Of a stretch of 64,000 nt of DNA, positions 33,414-43,434 are shown one piece after another. The position numbers and the translations under genes were made by a program. Numbering within the stretch: the stretch's first letter is position 1; every line of letters begins with the position of its first letter. The notes beneath the pieces are model-generated. The model was not told the DNA's origin. It saw nothing but the letters and a program-made list of their open reading frames with translations, and searched no databases. Source of the stretch: Larkinella sp. C7 (lineage in GTDB: Bacteria; Bacteroidota; Bacteroidia; Cytophagales; Spirosomataceae); assembly GCF_006149005.1 (NCBI RefSeq), contig NZ_VBSL01000003.1, positions 612,955-676,954 on the forward strand, in the 5' to 3' direction.

Positions 33414-34969
33414 TCCACACAGGTAATTATCGTCCGTACTGTTTTTTTGAACTGAACCTCGATCACCAGCGTCGGCGTTAGCTGGTTGAACTGCCGGGTA
33501 ACCTGAACGGCTTTCTGGCTAACTTCGAGCGCATTTTGCCACTCCATGTTGCCCCAGGAGAAGCGCAGGCGATTCGGATTCACCACCAGCGGCCGAACTC
33601 CCGGTGCCAAATAAAAGCGGGCCACGGCGGTTGGCCCGTCGTCGATCCGGTCCATGATCGTCAATCGATCAGGAGCCACGACCCACTGACGTTCGTGACG
33701 GAGGCCGAGGTGCTGAAACCCATCGTGTTGCGCCCGGATGAGGGTGGGCGTTTCTTCCAGGACCGTGACCGTTGCCCGCTGTCCCACGCGAAAACCGCCC
33801 CAGACTTCCGACGAATCGGCATCGAAAACCTGCACGGTATTGTGGGCCGCCGTGCTGCGTTCCCATTGCCGCCGGGCATTGATTTCGTAGGTGGACGTGC
33901 CGCTATCCACCAGAACCGGCTGACCGTGGACCTGAAGCTCAAAATGAAAGGCATCGGCGTGTGCGTGACCCGGCTGATGAGCCGGCCCGATGGTGCCTAC
34001 GTTGGCTACGATTTCGTACTTCGGCGTCAGGAAATGGCGAAAACCGCTGTCTGATAAACCAGTGCGTTGCGGTTTGATCCCGATTTGTTCGGCTTTGGCG
34101 CGAAGCTGGGCGGTGGTGGGTGCCATTTCGTCGGCGGCATCGTTCATCAGCGGGATTGCTCCGTTTGAAAAGGTGATCGTCACCAGCCAGTCCAGCATCC
34201 GCCGGGCCCGTTCCAGCAGAAAACCGTCGGCATCGCGATCGGCATGCCAGTCGTCTTTTTGCAGGGCCTGGCAAGTGTCGAGCAACCGGTCCAGGATAAT
34301 CTGGTGGTACATCGGGCTGCGTTCGTAATGCGCGCCATCTTGCAGAAGTTGTTTCGTTAATTCTGATTGGACGAGGTGAATGGCTTTTGTGTACAAGCGC
34401 CGATCCTGAAAATACAACGACCCCAGCAGCAAAGCGAACCCGTTTTCCAGCAAATGATTTCCCGAAAGATGGTATTCCAGCCGGCCTTGCAGCAGCCGAA
34501 CCTGCGCCTGGAGATGAATGTCGATGTCGGATAACCGGAGTTGGTGATGCGACAGGAAACGTATCCAGTTGATGATGCGCAACGAAACCGGGTAGGGGTC
34601 CAGACCGCCGTTCAACTCCGTCGACTGGCGCATAAACTGCCGGATCAAACGGAGACCCTGCTCAACGTCCAGACCGGGTTGATTCAGAAAATCAAAGTAA
34701 TTGAGGTTATACAGCCAGAGCTTTCCGTTTTTTGTATAATTCCAGTCGACCTCCGTTGGAAACGAAACGGACTGATTCAGAAATGTGAACGTTTGTCCAG
34801 TCAGACGCTGCGGTTTATCAGGGGCTGTAAATGCCAGAAAATGAGTAACGGGCGGAACGGTTTTTAAGGTCAGTGACGGTTTTGAACGCAAGCGGTTTAC
34901 CAACTGATAAAGCAGTTGCCGCGTCCGCAAATACCGGATGGTGTTCCAATAAAGCCGCCAGTTTTTCAT
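33410..34969 (-). CDS. Heparinase II/III family protein in polysaccharide locus
   Basis: A 519-residue protein with an N-terminal alpha-toroid (about 80-310, LSGNHLLENGFALLLGSLYF; YERSPMYHQIILDRLLDTCQ) and a C-terminal beta-sandwich with the heparinase II/III region (PGHAHADAFHFELQVHGQPV, then LVDSGTSTYE). Tyr/His catalytic candidates are present. No signal peptide is seen, so it is probably cytoplasmic, like the heparinase-family proteins found in capsule loci beside bi-domain oxidoreductases. Its substrate and even its direction of action there are unknown. Four-base overlaps on both sides show tight coupling. Confidence 0.82.
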   Translation of the reverse strand: MKNWRLYWNTIRYLRTRQLLYQLVNRLRSKPSLTLKTVPPVTHFLAFTAPDKPQRLTGQTFTFLNQSVSFPTEVDWNYTKNGKLWLYNLNYFDFLNQPGLDVEQGLRLIRQFMRQSTELNGGLDPYPVSLRIINWIRFLSHHQLRLSDIDIHLQAQVRLLQGRLEYHLSGNHLLENGFALLLGSLYFQDRRLYTKAIHLVQSELTKQLLQDGAHYERSPMYHQIILDRLLDTCQALQKDDWHADRDADGFLLERARRMLDWLVTITFSNGAIPLMNDAADEMAPTTAQLRAKAEQIGIKPQRTGLSDSGFRHFLTPKYEIVANVGTIGPAHQPGHAHADAFHFELQVHGQPVLVDSGTSTYEINARRQWERSTAAHNTVQVFDADSSEVWGGFRVGQRATVTVLEETPTLIRAQHDGFQHLGLRHERQWVVAPDRLTIMDRIDDGPTAVARFYLAPGVRPLVVNPNRLRFSWGNMEWQNALEVSQKAVQVTRQFNQLTPTLVIEVQFKKTVRTIITCVE

Positions 34970-37143
34970 AGAATAGGAGACGGTTCTGTCGGTTGAGTCA
35001 CGCTAACGCCGGTGGCGACTTCCACCCACTGTCTGGTTTTTAAACTTTGGAGGGCGGCCAGCATCGTGCGGGTGGTATTGACCAGTTCGTTGAAGGGAAT
35101 CAGCGGTTCTCCGCCGGTGCGCACCTGCTCTACCAGTCGCTGAAACTGCGCTTTGTGGCCTTTATCCTGTTGGGTCGACAAGTCGGAAAAGCCTTTGAAA
35201 CCGTAGCCTTTTAGTGTCCGGAAATTATCCAGAACCAGCGTCCGTTCCTGCGAATACACCTCGAACCGTTCTTTGGCGTAGGCTTTGCTGCCATTGGCGA
35301 AGTAATTGATAACGCCCGTCGAGCCATTTTCGTACCGCAGCAGGAGGGAGGCCGAATCGCTCGTTTCGGAGGTTTGCCGTCCCATCGCATTCATGCAAAC
35401 CGCCACCACCCGGCTGCCGGTCAGAAACGTGATCAGATCGACATAATGGCAGGCTTCGCCCGGGATTCGTCCTCCGCCCACGACCCGATCATGCACCCAG
35501 GAACTGGCCGGAATAAAACCCGCGTTCATCGTGGCGATGACGTTCATCGGAACATCGCCGGATGCCAAACCGCCCAGGAGTGTTTTCATTTTCTGCACGT
35601 GGGGCGAAAACCGGCGGTTGAAACCCACCAGAACCGTTTTGTCGGTTTGCTGATGCACCTCCACCAGTTGCTCCAGTTCGTCTTCGTAGATGGCGAGCGG
35701 TTTCTCGACAAAAACGTGTTTGCCCGCCAGCAGAGCCTCGCGGGTCATCCGGGCGTGCTGCTGGTGGCGGGTGGTGATGACCACCAGATTGATTTCCGGA
35801 TCGTCCAGCACTTCCCGGTAGTCGGTGGTACTGAGCGCAATACCGTATTTTTTGGCCAGTAACGTCCCATTCAGTCCGTTGGCGCTGGCAATGGTTTTTA
35901 GCGGGACACCGGTTTCTTTCAGGGCGGGCAACAGGACGGCACTCGTGAAATTACCGGCACCAATCAGGCCCGCGACCGTCGTTCCAGCGCCTTCGTACCG
36001 ACTTTCCCGCAATCGAATTACCGGTTTCAGATCCCGTTTTTCCGGGTAACTCAGCAGCGACGCAATGGATGCTGAGTGGGAAATTTCGCGGTAAATCCGG
36101 TCAAAATTCCCGAACGGAACCACCTCCGTAATCAACGGTTTGACGTCCAGTTGACCCGTTTCCAGCAGTTGCAGAATGGTTTGAAAGTTGCGGTTTTGCG
36201 TCCAGCGGACAAACGGAAGGGGATAGTCGGCACCCTGTTGTTCGTATAGGTCGTCGTACCGGCCGGGGCCATAGGAGCAGGAAACCTGAAACGTCAATTC
36301 TTTCTCGTAAAACTCCGCGCGACTCAGGTTGAGGCCGATGACACCCACGAGCACAATGCGTCCGCGTTTGCGGCTCATGCGGGCGGCCTGCGAAATCAGT
36401 TCGTCACTTTTGGCCGAAGCTGTGATCGCGACGCCATCCGCGCCAACGCCCTGGGTGAGCGCCAGAACGGCTTTCACGGCATCGGTACCACCCGCCGGAT
36501 TCAGGGCAATTACCCCCCGGCTGCGGGCCAGTTCCAGCTTTTTTTCGTCTACATCCAGTCCGATCACCCGGCATCCGTTCAGCCGGAGCAGTTCGGCCGT
36601 GAGCAACCCGATCAGCCCCAGGCCAACGACCACCACGGTTTCGCCCAGCGTTGGATTCAACAGCCGGACGCCCTGCAAACCGATGGAACCAATGACGGTA
36701 AAAACCGCTTCGTCGTCGCTGACACGGTCGGGCACGCGCGCCACCAGATTCCGCGGAACGCAAACCACTTCGGCATGGTGGCCATTGGAGGCAACGCGGT
36801 CGCCAATGGCTAAATCGGTGACGCCTTCCCCAACCGCCACCACCTCGCCAACGTTGCAGTAGCCCAGCGGCAGCGGTTGATCCAGTTTATTAAAAACCGT
36901 TTCCAGGGTTGGAATCAGGCCGTCGGTACGGATTTTCTCCAGCACCTGCTTCACCCGGTCGGGTTGCTGGCGGGCTTTCGAAATCAGGCTGCCCCGGCTA
37001 AATTCCACCAACATGCGTTCGGTGCCGAGCGAAACCAGCGTCCGGCGCGTTTGAATGAGCACCTGCCCGCGTCGAATTTGTGGGGCGGGTACGTCTTCCA
37101 GTAGGGTGTTCCCCGTTTTCAGGTGAAGAATAAGTTGTTTCAT
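34966..37143 (-). CDS. Bi-domain oxidoreductase (MDR dehydrogenase fused to Gfo/Idh/MocA)
   Basis: A 725-residue fusion. Residues 1-350 are an MDR alcohol dehydrogenase-like domain (PLGYCNVGEVVAVGEGVTDL, then VVVVGLGLIGLLTAELL). Residues about 385-710 are a Gfo/Idh/MocA sugar oxidoreductase with VAGLIGAGNFTSAVLLPALK, HVFVEKPLAIYEDELEQL and ACHYVDLITFLTGSR. Such fusions are found in bacterial polysaccharide loci with heparinase-like and asparagine-synthase-like genes, as here. They presumably oxidise/reduce a nucleotide-sugar, exact reaction unknown. The zinc ligands of classical MDR enzymes are not obvious. It overlaps its neighbours by four bases at both ends. Confidence 0.87.
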   Translation of the reverse strand: MKQLILHLKTGNTLLEDVPAPQIRRGQVLIQTRRTLVSLGTERMLVEFSRGSLISKARQQPDRVKQVLEKIRTDGLIPTLETVFNKLDQPLPLGYCNVGEVVAVGEGVTDLAIGDRVASNGHHAEVVCVPRNLVARVPDRVSDDEAVFTVIGSIGLQGVRLLNPTLGETVVVVGLGLIGLLTAELLRLNGCRVIGLDVDEKKLELARSRGVIALNPAGGTDAVKAVLALTQGVGADGVAITASAKSDELISQAARMSRKRGRIVLVGVIGLNLSRAEFYEKELTFQVSCSYGPGRYDDLYEQQGADYPLPFVRWTQNRNFQTILQLLETGQLDVKPLITEVVPFGNFDRIYREISHSASIASLLSYPEKRDLKPVIRLRESRYEGAGTTVAGLIGAGNFTSAVLLPALKETGVPLKTIASANGLNGTLLAKKYGIALSTTDYREVLDDPEINLVVITTRHQQHARMTREALLAGKHVFVEKPLAIYEDELEQLVEVHQQTDKTVLVGFNRRFSPHVQKMKTLLGGLASGDVPMNVIATMNAGFIPASSWVHDRVVGGGRIPGEACHYVDLITFLTGSRVVAVCMNAMGRQTSETSDSASLLLRYENGSTGVINYFANGSKAYAKERFEVYSQERTLVLDNFRTLKGYGFKGFSDLSTQQDKGHKAQFQRLVEQVRTGGEPLIPFNELVNTTRTMLAALQSLKTRQWVEVATGVSVTQPTEPSPIL

Positions 37144-39044
37144 TCGTTGAGGTCTACAAATTGGCGGAACCAGGACTCTATGGCCATCAATCCCCAGATG
37201 GAATAGGACGCATCGAGCTTTCCATTTTGATTATCCCGAATTAGCTGGTGTACGGCTACCGGATCGAAAATACCCCGTTTCCGCAGACTTTCTTCGGAGA
37301 GATACCGCTGAAGCATTTCGTTCAACTGGCCGGTGCGGAGCCAATCGCGCAGGGGTGTTCCGAAGCCGGTTTTGGGGCGGTAGATGACGGATTGCGGTAA
37401 ATACCGCTCGGCTACTTTTCGAAGCAGGTATTTGGTGGTTCGCCCGTGCATTTTCAGCGAGGGCGGCAGCTTGGTACTGAACTCCACCAGCTCGGTGTCG
37501 AGAAATGGCACGCGGGTTTCGACCCCGACCGCCATGCTCATTTTGTCGGTGTAGTTCAGGTTATGATCCGGCAGAAAATACGATAACTCCCAGAATAGTA
37601 ATTGGTTGAGCAGGTTTTTTTCGTCAGGAATCCGCTCAAGAGCCGCCAGTAACTGATGGCTGGGCTGGTGCCCGTGCAGCGTTTTTCCGATGGTGCTTTC
37701 GAATAAGTTATGGTTGGTGGCAAGGGGCAGGCGGGCAAAATAATCGGCCATTCGTTCGTGTTGGGGCTGGCCCATACCAGCCGTTAATTTCCGAAGCCGA
37801 CGAAGCAGGGGCGCATCGTTGGTGCCGAGGCTGATGGTGCGGTTCAGCAACCGGCCCACGGCGAGCGGAATCCGGTTCAGAAACGGCTCCATACTGAGGG
37901 CCTGATGACGCCGGTAACCCGAAAAAACATCGTCTCCGGCTGTTCCGCCCAGCAAAACCGTATGCCCGTTTTTGCGGGCTTCCCGGCAGATATTCAGGAC
38001 GTTAAAAGGGGCGGTGTCGGCCTGCGGCTCGTCGAGGTGGTAAATCATCTGGTCGAAATCGCGGACGATGTCTACATTGGCATCCACTTCCACCAGATCG
38101 ACGTTTAAGTGGGCGGCCATCTGCCGGGCATACGGCAAATCGTTTTCAAAGCCCTCGAATTTCCCGTTCCGGAACGCCGTGCGAATGGTGTAACCGGTCA
38201 GCCGCTCGTTGGGATGTGCCCGTTTGGCCATCGCCATGACCAGGCTGGAGTCCAGGCCACCGGACAGAAAAAAAGCCAGGGGGACATCGGATTGCAACTG
38301 GCGTTTTACGGCACAGAAAAGCCGCTCGTCAAGTTCTTCCAGCAACTGGGATTCGGATTGTTCGGAATAGGTGCCCCGGAAAGGCAGGTCGTAATATCGT
38401 TTGAGGCAGATCGAAGCGGGTTCGTCGATCGACAACTGAATCAAATGACCCGGTAACAGCTTGCTGACGTGCTGGAAAGGCGTCTGCATACCGGGCGAGT
38501 ACAGAAAATGCAGGTAGTTGACGAGCGCCGGATAGTCGATGCTTTTATCAATACCGGGATAGGCCGCAATGGTTTTTAGTTCCGAACTGAAGAGGAACAA
38601 CCCGTTTTTGTGGTAATAATACAGCGGTTTTACGCCAAACTGATCCCGGGCCAGCACCAGTTGTCGCGTGACGGTATCGAAAATGGCGCAGGCAAAAATT
38701 CCGTTCAGTTTTCTGAAAACCGCCGTTCCGTAAGCTGCAAAACCGTACAGTAGCGTTTCGGTGTCCGACGACGACCGGAAGATATAGCGGTCGGACAGAG
38801 ACGCCCGAAGGGTGAGGTGATTGTAGATTTCGCCGTTAAAAACAATGACGTAGCGACCATCGGCGGTTTGCATCGGTTGCCTGCCATTGAGCGACAGGTC
38901 CAGGATGGCCAGACGGGTATGGGCCAGTTGGATTCCCGGTGCATTGAAAATACCTTCCCCGTCCGGCCCGCGGTGGCGGATGGTCGATTGGAGGTCGACG
39001 GACGGCGGAATGGAAGTACTGACGATGCCCGCAATGCCACACAT
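37140..39044 (-). CDS. Asparagine synthase (glutamine-hydrolysing), AsnB-like
   Basis: A 634-residue AsnB-family enzyme. The N-terminal class II amidotransferase domain starts MCGIAGIV with nucleophile Cys2, followed by RHRGPDGEG, HTRLAILDLS and VFNGEIYNH. The synthase domain has PP-loop FFLSGGLDSSLVMAMA near 258-273 and a C-terminal LNYTDKMSMAVGVETRVPFL. In capsule loci such enzymes probably amidate a uronic or amino acid group of the glycan rather than make free asparagine (inference). It is coupled to the bi-domain oxidoreductase gene by ATGA. Confidence 0.9.
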   Translation of the reverse strand: MCGIAGIVSTSIPPSVDLQSTIRHRGPDGEGIFNAPGIQLAHTRLAILDLSLNGRQPMQTADGRYVIVFNGEIYNHLTLRASLSDRYIFRSSSDTETLLYGFAAYGTAVFRKLNGIFACAIFDTVTRQLVLARDQFGVKPLYYYHKNGLFLFSSELKTIAAYPGIDKSIDYPALVNYLHFLYSPGMQTPFQHVSKLLPGHLIQLSIDEPASICLKRYYDLPFRGTYSEQSESQLLEELDERLFCAVKRQLQSDVPLAFFLSGGLDSSLVMAMAKRAHPNERLTGYTIRTAFRNGKFEGFENDLPYARQMAAHLNVDLVEVDANVDIVRDFDQMIYHLDEPQADTAPFNVLNICREARKNGHTVLLGGTAGDDVFSGYRRHQALSMEPFLNRIPLAVGRLLNRTISLGTNDAPLLRRLRKLTAGMGQPQHERMADYFARLPLATNHNLFESTIGKTLHGHQPSHQLLAALERIPDEKNLLNQLLFWELSYFLPDHNLNYTDKMSMAVGVETRVPFLDTELVEFSTKLPPSLKMHGRTTKYLLRKVAERYLPQSVIYRPKTGFGTPLRDWLRTGQLNEMLQRYLSEESLRKRGIFDPVAVHQLIRDNQNGKLDASYSIWGLMAIESWFRQFVDLNE

Positions 39045-39167
39045 ACTAGGAGTAGACCGGTTTAAAGTTCATGGTTTATAGTGGTAATCAGCTAGATACG
39101 GTATTGGCATTCAATGATTTAAATGGTAACTATAAACCTGAACAATCAACGGACTTTATCTGAGTGC

Positions 39168-39974
39168 TTATTTAAGGGCGGAAATCATCATATACAGCCC
39201 ATGTCCCGGAAAAAACGTTCTGATCAGCCAGCGGGGATACAGCCAGCGGCTGATGGTGAGCAGCCCGCTCCGGTGCCGCTGACCGGCTTGCGAATTCAGC
39301 AAGTCGGCGTGGGTCAAGACGGTTTTGATGGAAACCTGCCGAAACTGGGCGAATAACTGCTGTGCTTCGGCCTTGCTGTAGGCTTTGGTTCCGGGGCTTT
39401 CCAGGTGATTGGCATAGATGGCTGCGAGATCGGTTGTGGGCTTCCCCCGGGCGAGTGCATACCGCAGCCAGAGCAGGTAGCCCACCCAACTGTGTTTGTG
39501 GTAGATCATGACTTTCGCCAGCCCTCCGGGTTTCAAAACCCGGAATATTTCATCCGCAACCCGCTGGGTATCCGGGCTGTGGTGGATAACACCCCACGAA
39601 TACACCAGATCAAACGTATTGGAAGCATACGGAAGGTTTTCGGCATCAGCGACCCGCAGTTCCGAGCGCAAACTGAACAAGGCCAATCGTTCGCGGGTGT
39701 GCGCAATGGCCCGTTCGGTCAGGTCGCAGCCGTGCAGGTTGGCGTGGGCTTCTGCAAATTGCTGGTGATCCGCCCCCAGACCCACCCCGATTTCCAGAAC
39801 CTGTTGATTGGCAAAGGATTGAAAATCAGCGAAATCGGCAATATACGGTTCCAGTGCGTATCGTTCTTTGGCCTGCTGATGGTATTTCTGACGAAGCGTT
39901 TCCCCCTTCAGGTATAAGTCTTCACCGCAGGAGGCCTCATTCCAGAAATCGTGAACTTGTTGTTTCGCATTCAT
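39168..39974 (-). CDS. Class I SAM-dependent methyltransferase
   Basis: A 268-residue methyltransferase starting at 39974 (MNAKQQVHDFWNEASCGEDL). Motif I is VLEIGVGLGADHQQFA, motif II is LRVADAENLPY, then FDLVYSWGVIHHSPD and VLKPGGLAKVMIYHKHSWVG. The C-terminal part is hydrophobic and could touch the membrane. In this locus it likely methylates a sugar or lipid-linked intermediate. A longer frame to 40154 would overlap the lipoprotein gene and is not protein-like. Confidence 0.85.
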   Translation of the reverse strand: MNAKQQVHDFWNEASCGEDLYLKGETLRQKYHQQAKERYALEPYIADFADFQSFANQQVLEIGVGLGADHQQFAEAHANLHGCDLTERAIAHTRERLALFSLRSELRVADAENLPYASNTFDLVYSWGVIHHSPDTQRVADEIFRVLKPGGLAKVMIYHKHSWVGYLLWLRYALARGKPTTDLAAIYANHLESPGTKAYSKAEAQQLFAQFRQVSIKTVLTHADLLNSQAGQRHRSGLLTISRWLYPRWLIRTFFPGHGLYMMISALK

Positions 39975-40086
39975 CTTGACGGTTCTTGATCCGGTACCTA
40001 AACCAAATATCGTCAGAAGCAGAGGGGCGTTCCTGTAGAAAAACATCCATTCTATGGGCGAGAAACGAAACCTGCACACCACGGTT

Positions 40087-40830
40087 TCATTTTCCGTAGG
40101 CGCGCAGGCGAAAATACTGCCGGATTCCGTAATCAATCTGGGCTTTTCCAACACACGAAGGCGTTGAAGAGCAGAATTGCAATTGTACTTTTTCTTTATA
40201 GATCAAGCCAACCCCGCGCGCGTAGATTTCCAGTCGCTTGTCCTGTGACACCAGCGTCGAGTCGTTTTGCTGGACGATGGTGGCGGTTTCAGGGAACGGT
40301 TTGCTCAGAACGCTGAACGGTTTGGCGGTATTTTTGAGTTGGTAGAGGTCTTCTCCGTCCGTGTTGAAGGCATTGCCATTCCACTGAAACAGGTCGATGA
40401 GCGGAAACACCAGCTTGACATAGGAACGGTTGTTTTCGGTTTTAATCAACTGACTGTCAGTAATCCGAATACTGCTGACGGAGTCGGGTTGCCAGGCCTG
40501 GCTGTCGTTCAATCGGCGGTGGCGTTCCACGCGAAAGGTGGCGCTGCCGGTCGGGTCGGCGTTGGCTGCATCAGCGTACGAATGCGTGATGGTTTCCCGC
40601 AACTGATACGTTTGGGTCGTTGAACTGCCATTGAGGGCAAATTGCTGTTCTGTCACTTCATAAATCCAGTAATTGCCTTTTTCCAGGGGTTGGTAGTCGT
40701 AACCGGATGCGATGGGTTCGGTGGTGGACGGCTGGCAGGCATCCAGAAAAAGAAAGGCGGTTATTCCGATAAGGGGCAGAACGAGCGGACGAAAGTGCCG
40801 GAGGGTTTTGATCAGCATCATGGTTTTCAA
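40087..40830 (-). CDS. Lipoprotein of unknown function
   Basis: A 247-residue lipoprotein. Its N-terminus has a positively charged part and a lipobox (ITAFLFLDACQPST, Cys near residue 32; ATG at 40830 or 40818). The mature protein is beta-rich (YDYQPLEKGNYWIYEVTEQQ; RLEIYARGVGLIYKEKVQLQ), a pattern seen in Bacteroidota cell-envelope lipoproteins. It lies inside the polysaccharide locus between a glycosyltransferase and a methyltransferase. Role in export or surface attachment is possible but not shown. Confidence 0.75.
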   Translation of the reverse strand: MKTMMLIKTLRHFRPLVLPLIGITAFLFLDACQPSTTEPIASGYDYQPLEKGNYWIYEVTEQQFALNGSSTTQTYQLRETITHSYADAANADPTGSATFRVERHRRLNDSQAWQPDSVSSIRITDSQLIKTENNRSYVKLVFPLIDLFQWNGNAFNTDGEDLYQLKNTAKPFSVLSKPFPETATIVQQNDSTLVSQDKRLEIYARGVGLIYKEKVQLQFCSSTPSCVGKAQIDYGIRQYFRLRAYGK

Positions 40831-40853
40831 GCGGAGGACAGTTTGGATTCAGT

Positions 40854-42008
40854 TCATTGTTTTACGTTTATTTGCTCGTTTTCGGCCAGAGATACCAGTA
40901 ATTCCCAACACGTTCGGCTGACCTCCGGCCAGTCGGGTAAAGTCGTTGAGCGTCGACGTCCCTCGGTAATTTTGCGTTGCCGCAGGGTTTCGTTCGAATA
41001 CCCGGCGTGAACTGTGTCGACAATGCTTTGGGCCGAAAGCGGATCGAAATAATAGGCACTTTCACCACAGACTTCTTCGGCAAAATCACGTTGAGAGGTG
41101 AAAATAGAAACGCCAAAGTGCATGGCATCGACGTAAGTGGCCGAAAAAGATTCCAGCAAGGTTGGCATCAGTAAGCCGTCAACCTGTTGATAAACCGACG
41201 CGATGCAATCGGTGGGTACATTGCCAATTGGCACAAGGATGTCTTCCAGCGATTCGCTGAAAATCTCTTGCAAAAGCCGTTCCGCTTTCGGATGTTGCCG
41301 GGCTTCGATGGTGAGAAAAATCCGGTAAGGCAAGCGCTTTGCTTTGATCAACCTGCCAACCTCGACGAGAATCTCGAGATTTTTGTGTAAATAATACCGG
41401 GACAGACACAGGAGATACGTCAGGCCGGGCTGTCTTTTGGTCGGTAGTTCGTAGGGGGTCCGGCTGTTCAGCAAGGTATACGCATTCGGAAAAAGCCGGG
41501 TCGGCGGCAAATGGGCATAAAGTTGGTTCATCCGGGTTTTCATGGTTTGCGTCTGCACGAGCAGAACATCGACAAAACGAAGTCGTCGTTTGAAAACCCA
41601 GGTACGCAATTTGATTTTCAGGAGGATTTGAAGGCCTAATTTTTCCCAAAGGACCTTGTCATTCGGGTAGGCGAGATGTGACAAATGCAGCAGCACCACT
41701 TGTTTACACTGTACGGGCGAGGGGAAGTTGCCCATCGTGAAGATCACATCCGGATTGACCTGCTTTACCAAGTCCGGATACCAGATGGCATCCATGTAGG
41801 GACGGGTAAGCCAACTATTCAACGATTTAGGCAAAAAATGAATGTGTAAACCACCCGATTTCAGCGCTTCGTAGCCACAGTCCTGTGGAACGACTACATG
41901 AATGGAGTCGGTTTCGCGTTTCAGCTTCTGAATATTCTTTAGAAAGTTCAGTGCTACCGTGAGCCCACCAGCCGAAGCGAGATTAAAAGCGTTGATAAGC
42001 AGATTCAT
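40854..42008 (-). CDS. Glycosyltransferase family 4 protein
   Basis: A 384-residue GT-B transferase. The N-terminus is LLINAFNLASAGGLTVALNF. The donor domain has LTYLLCLSRYYLHKNLEILV, VPIGNVPTDCIASVYQQVDG, LLMPTLLESFSATYVDAMHF and the E-x7-E region. It should add a sugar during repeat-unit assembly. It stands 81 bases downstream of the polymerase gene and 23 bases upstream of the lipoprotein gene. Confidence 0.85.
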   Translation of the reverse strand: MNLLINAFNLASAGGLTVALNFLKNIQKLKRETDSIHVVVPQDCGYEALKSGGLHIHFLPKSLNSWLTRPYMDAIWYPDLVKQVNPDVIFTMGNFPSPVQCKQVVLLHLSHLAYPNDKVLWEKLGLQILLKIKLRTWVFKRRLRFVDVLLVQTQTMKTRMNQLYAHLPPTRLFPNAYTLLNSRTPYELPTKRQPGLTYLLCLSRYYLHKNLEILVEVGRLIKAKRLPYRIFLTIEARQHPKAERLLQEIFSESLEDILVPIGNVPTDCIASVYQQVDGLLMPTLLESFSATYVDAMHFGVSIFTSQRDFAEEVCGESAYYFDPLSAQSIVDTVHAGYSNETLRQRKITEGRRRSTTLPDWPEVSRTCWELLVSLAENEQINVKQ

Positions 42009-42089
42009 GATAAATCAGAACTACAGGGATGTTTCCATTAATCTGATCGGTTCGTGTGCTAAGCATGTACCGTTTAGTGTACACCATCG

Positions 42090-43412
42090 TTAGTAAATTG
42101 CATGAGAAGCTTTTTTTATTGACTTGCTTAGTAACCAAACCGGTAACGAAAGGTAAACGAAATTATCTAAAAACTGAGGAAGATAACCTCGACTGATAAA
42201 CATAAATAAGGCCAGCGAAATAACGATTTGATTTAAAAAACCTACAGGATTAATGGATGGGTTTTTACTGGAAAAATAATGGATAGCAAACCCTAATAAA
42301 AAAGGCATGATCATGGCGCCAAACCACCCAAATGCTCCATAAAATCCACCATAATGCATGGTGGTTTCGCCCGTTTTTGGCCATGAAGGTGGGAATTCAA
42401 GTGAGTCGTTTACAATGGCCAATGCTGGTGGAGGGTAAGGTTTTTCCCCATTTTTGAAAAAGAATTTTGGTATTGCTTTAATGAAAATATAGCCAAACAT
42501 CGTTAGGCCGTAATCATGCTTCAGTTCCCGGTTTTCTTCATAATACCGAATCAGATTGTAATCATTCAACGATTGATGCGTTTGGTCAAAAAATAGTTCG
42601 TAGTTAAATTCCGATGGGTCATACGTTAATTCACTGAATTGACCTGCAATAAAATTCCAGCGGTTATACGTGATGAAAAAGATAAAATACATTACGCTGG
42701 TACCAATAAAAAGCCATTTTCGGATGTTAAAAGTGGACGATGAATTCGCGATCGAAACAATGATTATGCCCAATATGGTAATGATCATTCGATACCGAAA
42801 GCCCATTATTGCAAACAAGACGAAGGCTGGAATGATTAAAAGGGCTAATTTCCACGCTTTCCCCTGTAGAAAAGCATAAATGATGAGGGTTGATACCACG
42901 CAGTCGGCGCAATTCCGAAAGTAGAATGAGCGGGTCGAGTTTTCATTGCCAAATATTTCCTCATCAGAAACGCCGGTTAACAGAGCGAGTGGATTGATCC
43001 CGCTGAAAACAAGATCCATCAGAACAATAGAAAAGAAAAAACTGTATAACCAGATTACTTTCCTACGCAGAACCGCATAGTTCCGGGGTTCTATTTCAAA
43101 TTTTTCAATGGGATTCGAATACCGTTTCCAGGCAAAGCCAAACACGAAAAAGACATTGGCAATGAGGTGAAACAGCATTCCTTTCTCATAATAACCGGTA
43201 ATGTCTTTTCCGGTAAACATAAATAAACCCTGATCGCCAACAATCGTTTTCCGGCCTGTTGCGTAAAAGTAAGCCGGCGTTAGTACGCAATAAATGATGA
43301 GAAGTGCCACGCTTATTCTGAACGGAATCATCTGACTGGACCCCAGATGCCGGGCATTGATAAAGCCCACGACCAAAACGGCCAGACTGGTCAGTGCATA
43401 AACCCAAATCAT
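42090..43412 (-). CDS. Wzy-like O-antigen/EPS repeat-unit polymerase
   Basis: A 440-residue polytopic membrane protein with about ten to twelve hydrophobic helices and a large periplasmic loop at about 225-345 (YNRWNFIAGQFSELTYDPSE; ETTMHYGGFYGAFGWFGAM). This topology and location between flippase and glycosyltransferase genes fit Wzy polymerases, whose sequences are poorly conserved. The gene is visibly more AT-rich than its neighbours, as is common for wzy genes acquired by exchange. Confidence 0.75.
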   Translation of the reverse strand: MIWVYALTSLAVLVVGFINARHLGSSQMIPFRISVALLIIYCVLTPAYFYATGRKTIVGDQGLFMFTGKDITGYYEKGMLFHLIANVFFVFGFAWKRYSNPIEKFEIEPRNYAVLRRKVIWLYSFFFSIVLMDLVFSGINPLALLTGVSDEEIFGNENSTRSFYFRNCADCVVSTLIIYAFLQGKAWKLALLIIPAFVLFAIMGFRYRMIITILGIIIVSIANSSSTFNIRKWLFIGTSVMYFIFFITYNRWNFIAGQFSELTYDPSEFNYELFFDQTHQSLNDYNLIRYYEENRELKHDYGLTMFGYIFIKAIPKFFFKNGEKPYPPPALAIVNDSLEFPPSWPKTGETTMHYGGFYGAFGWFGAMIMPFLLGFAIHYFSSKNPSINPVGFLNQIVISLALFMFISRGYLPQFLDNFVYLSLPVWLLSKSIKKASHAIY

Positions 43413-43434
43413 ATCGTTTTTGTATCTTTAAAAA

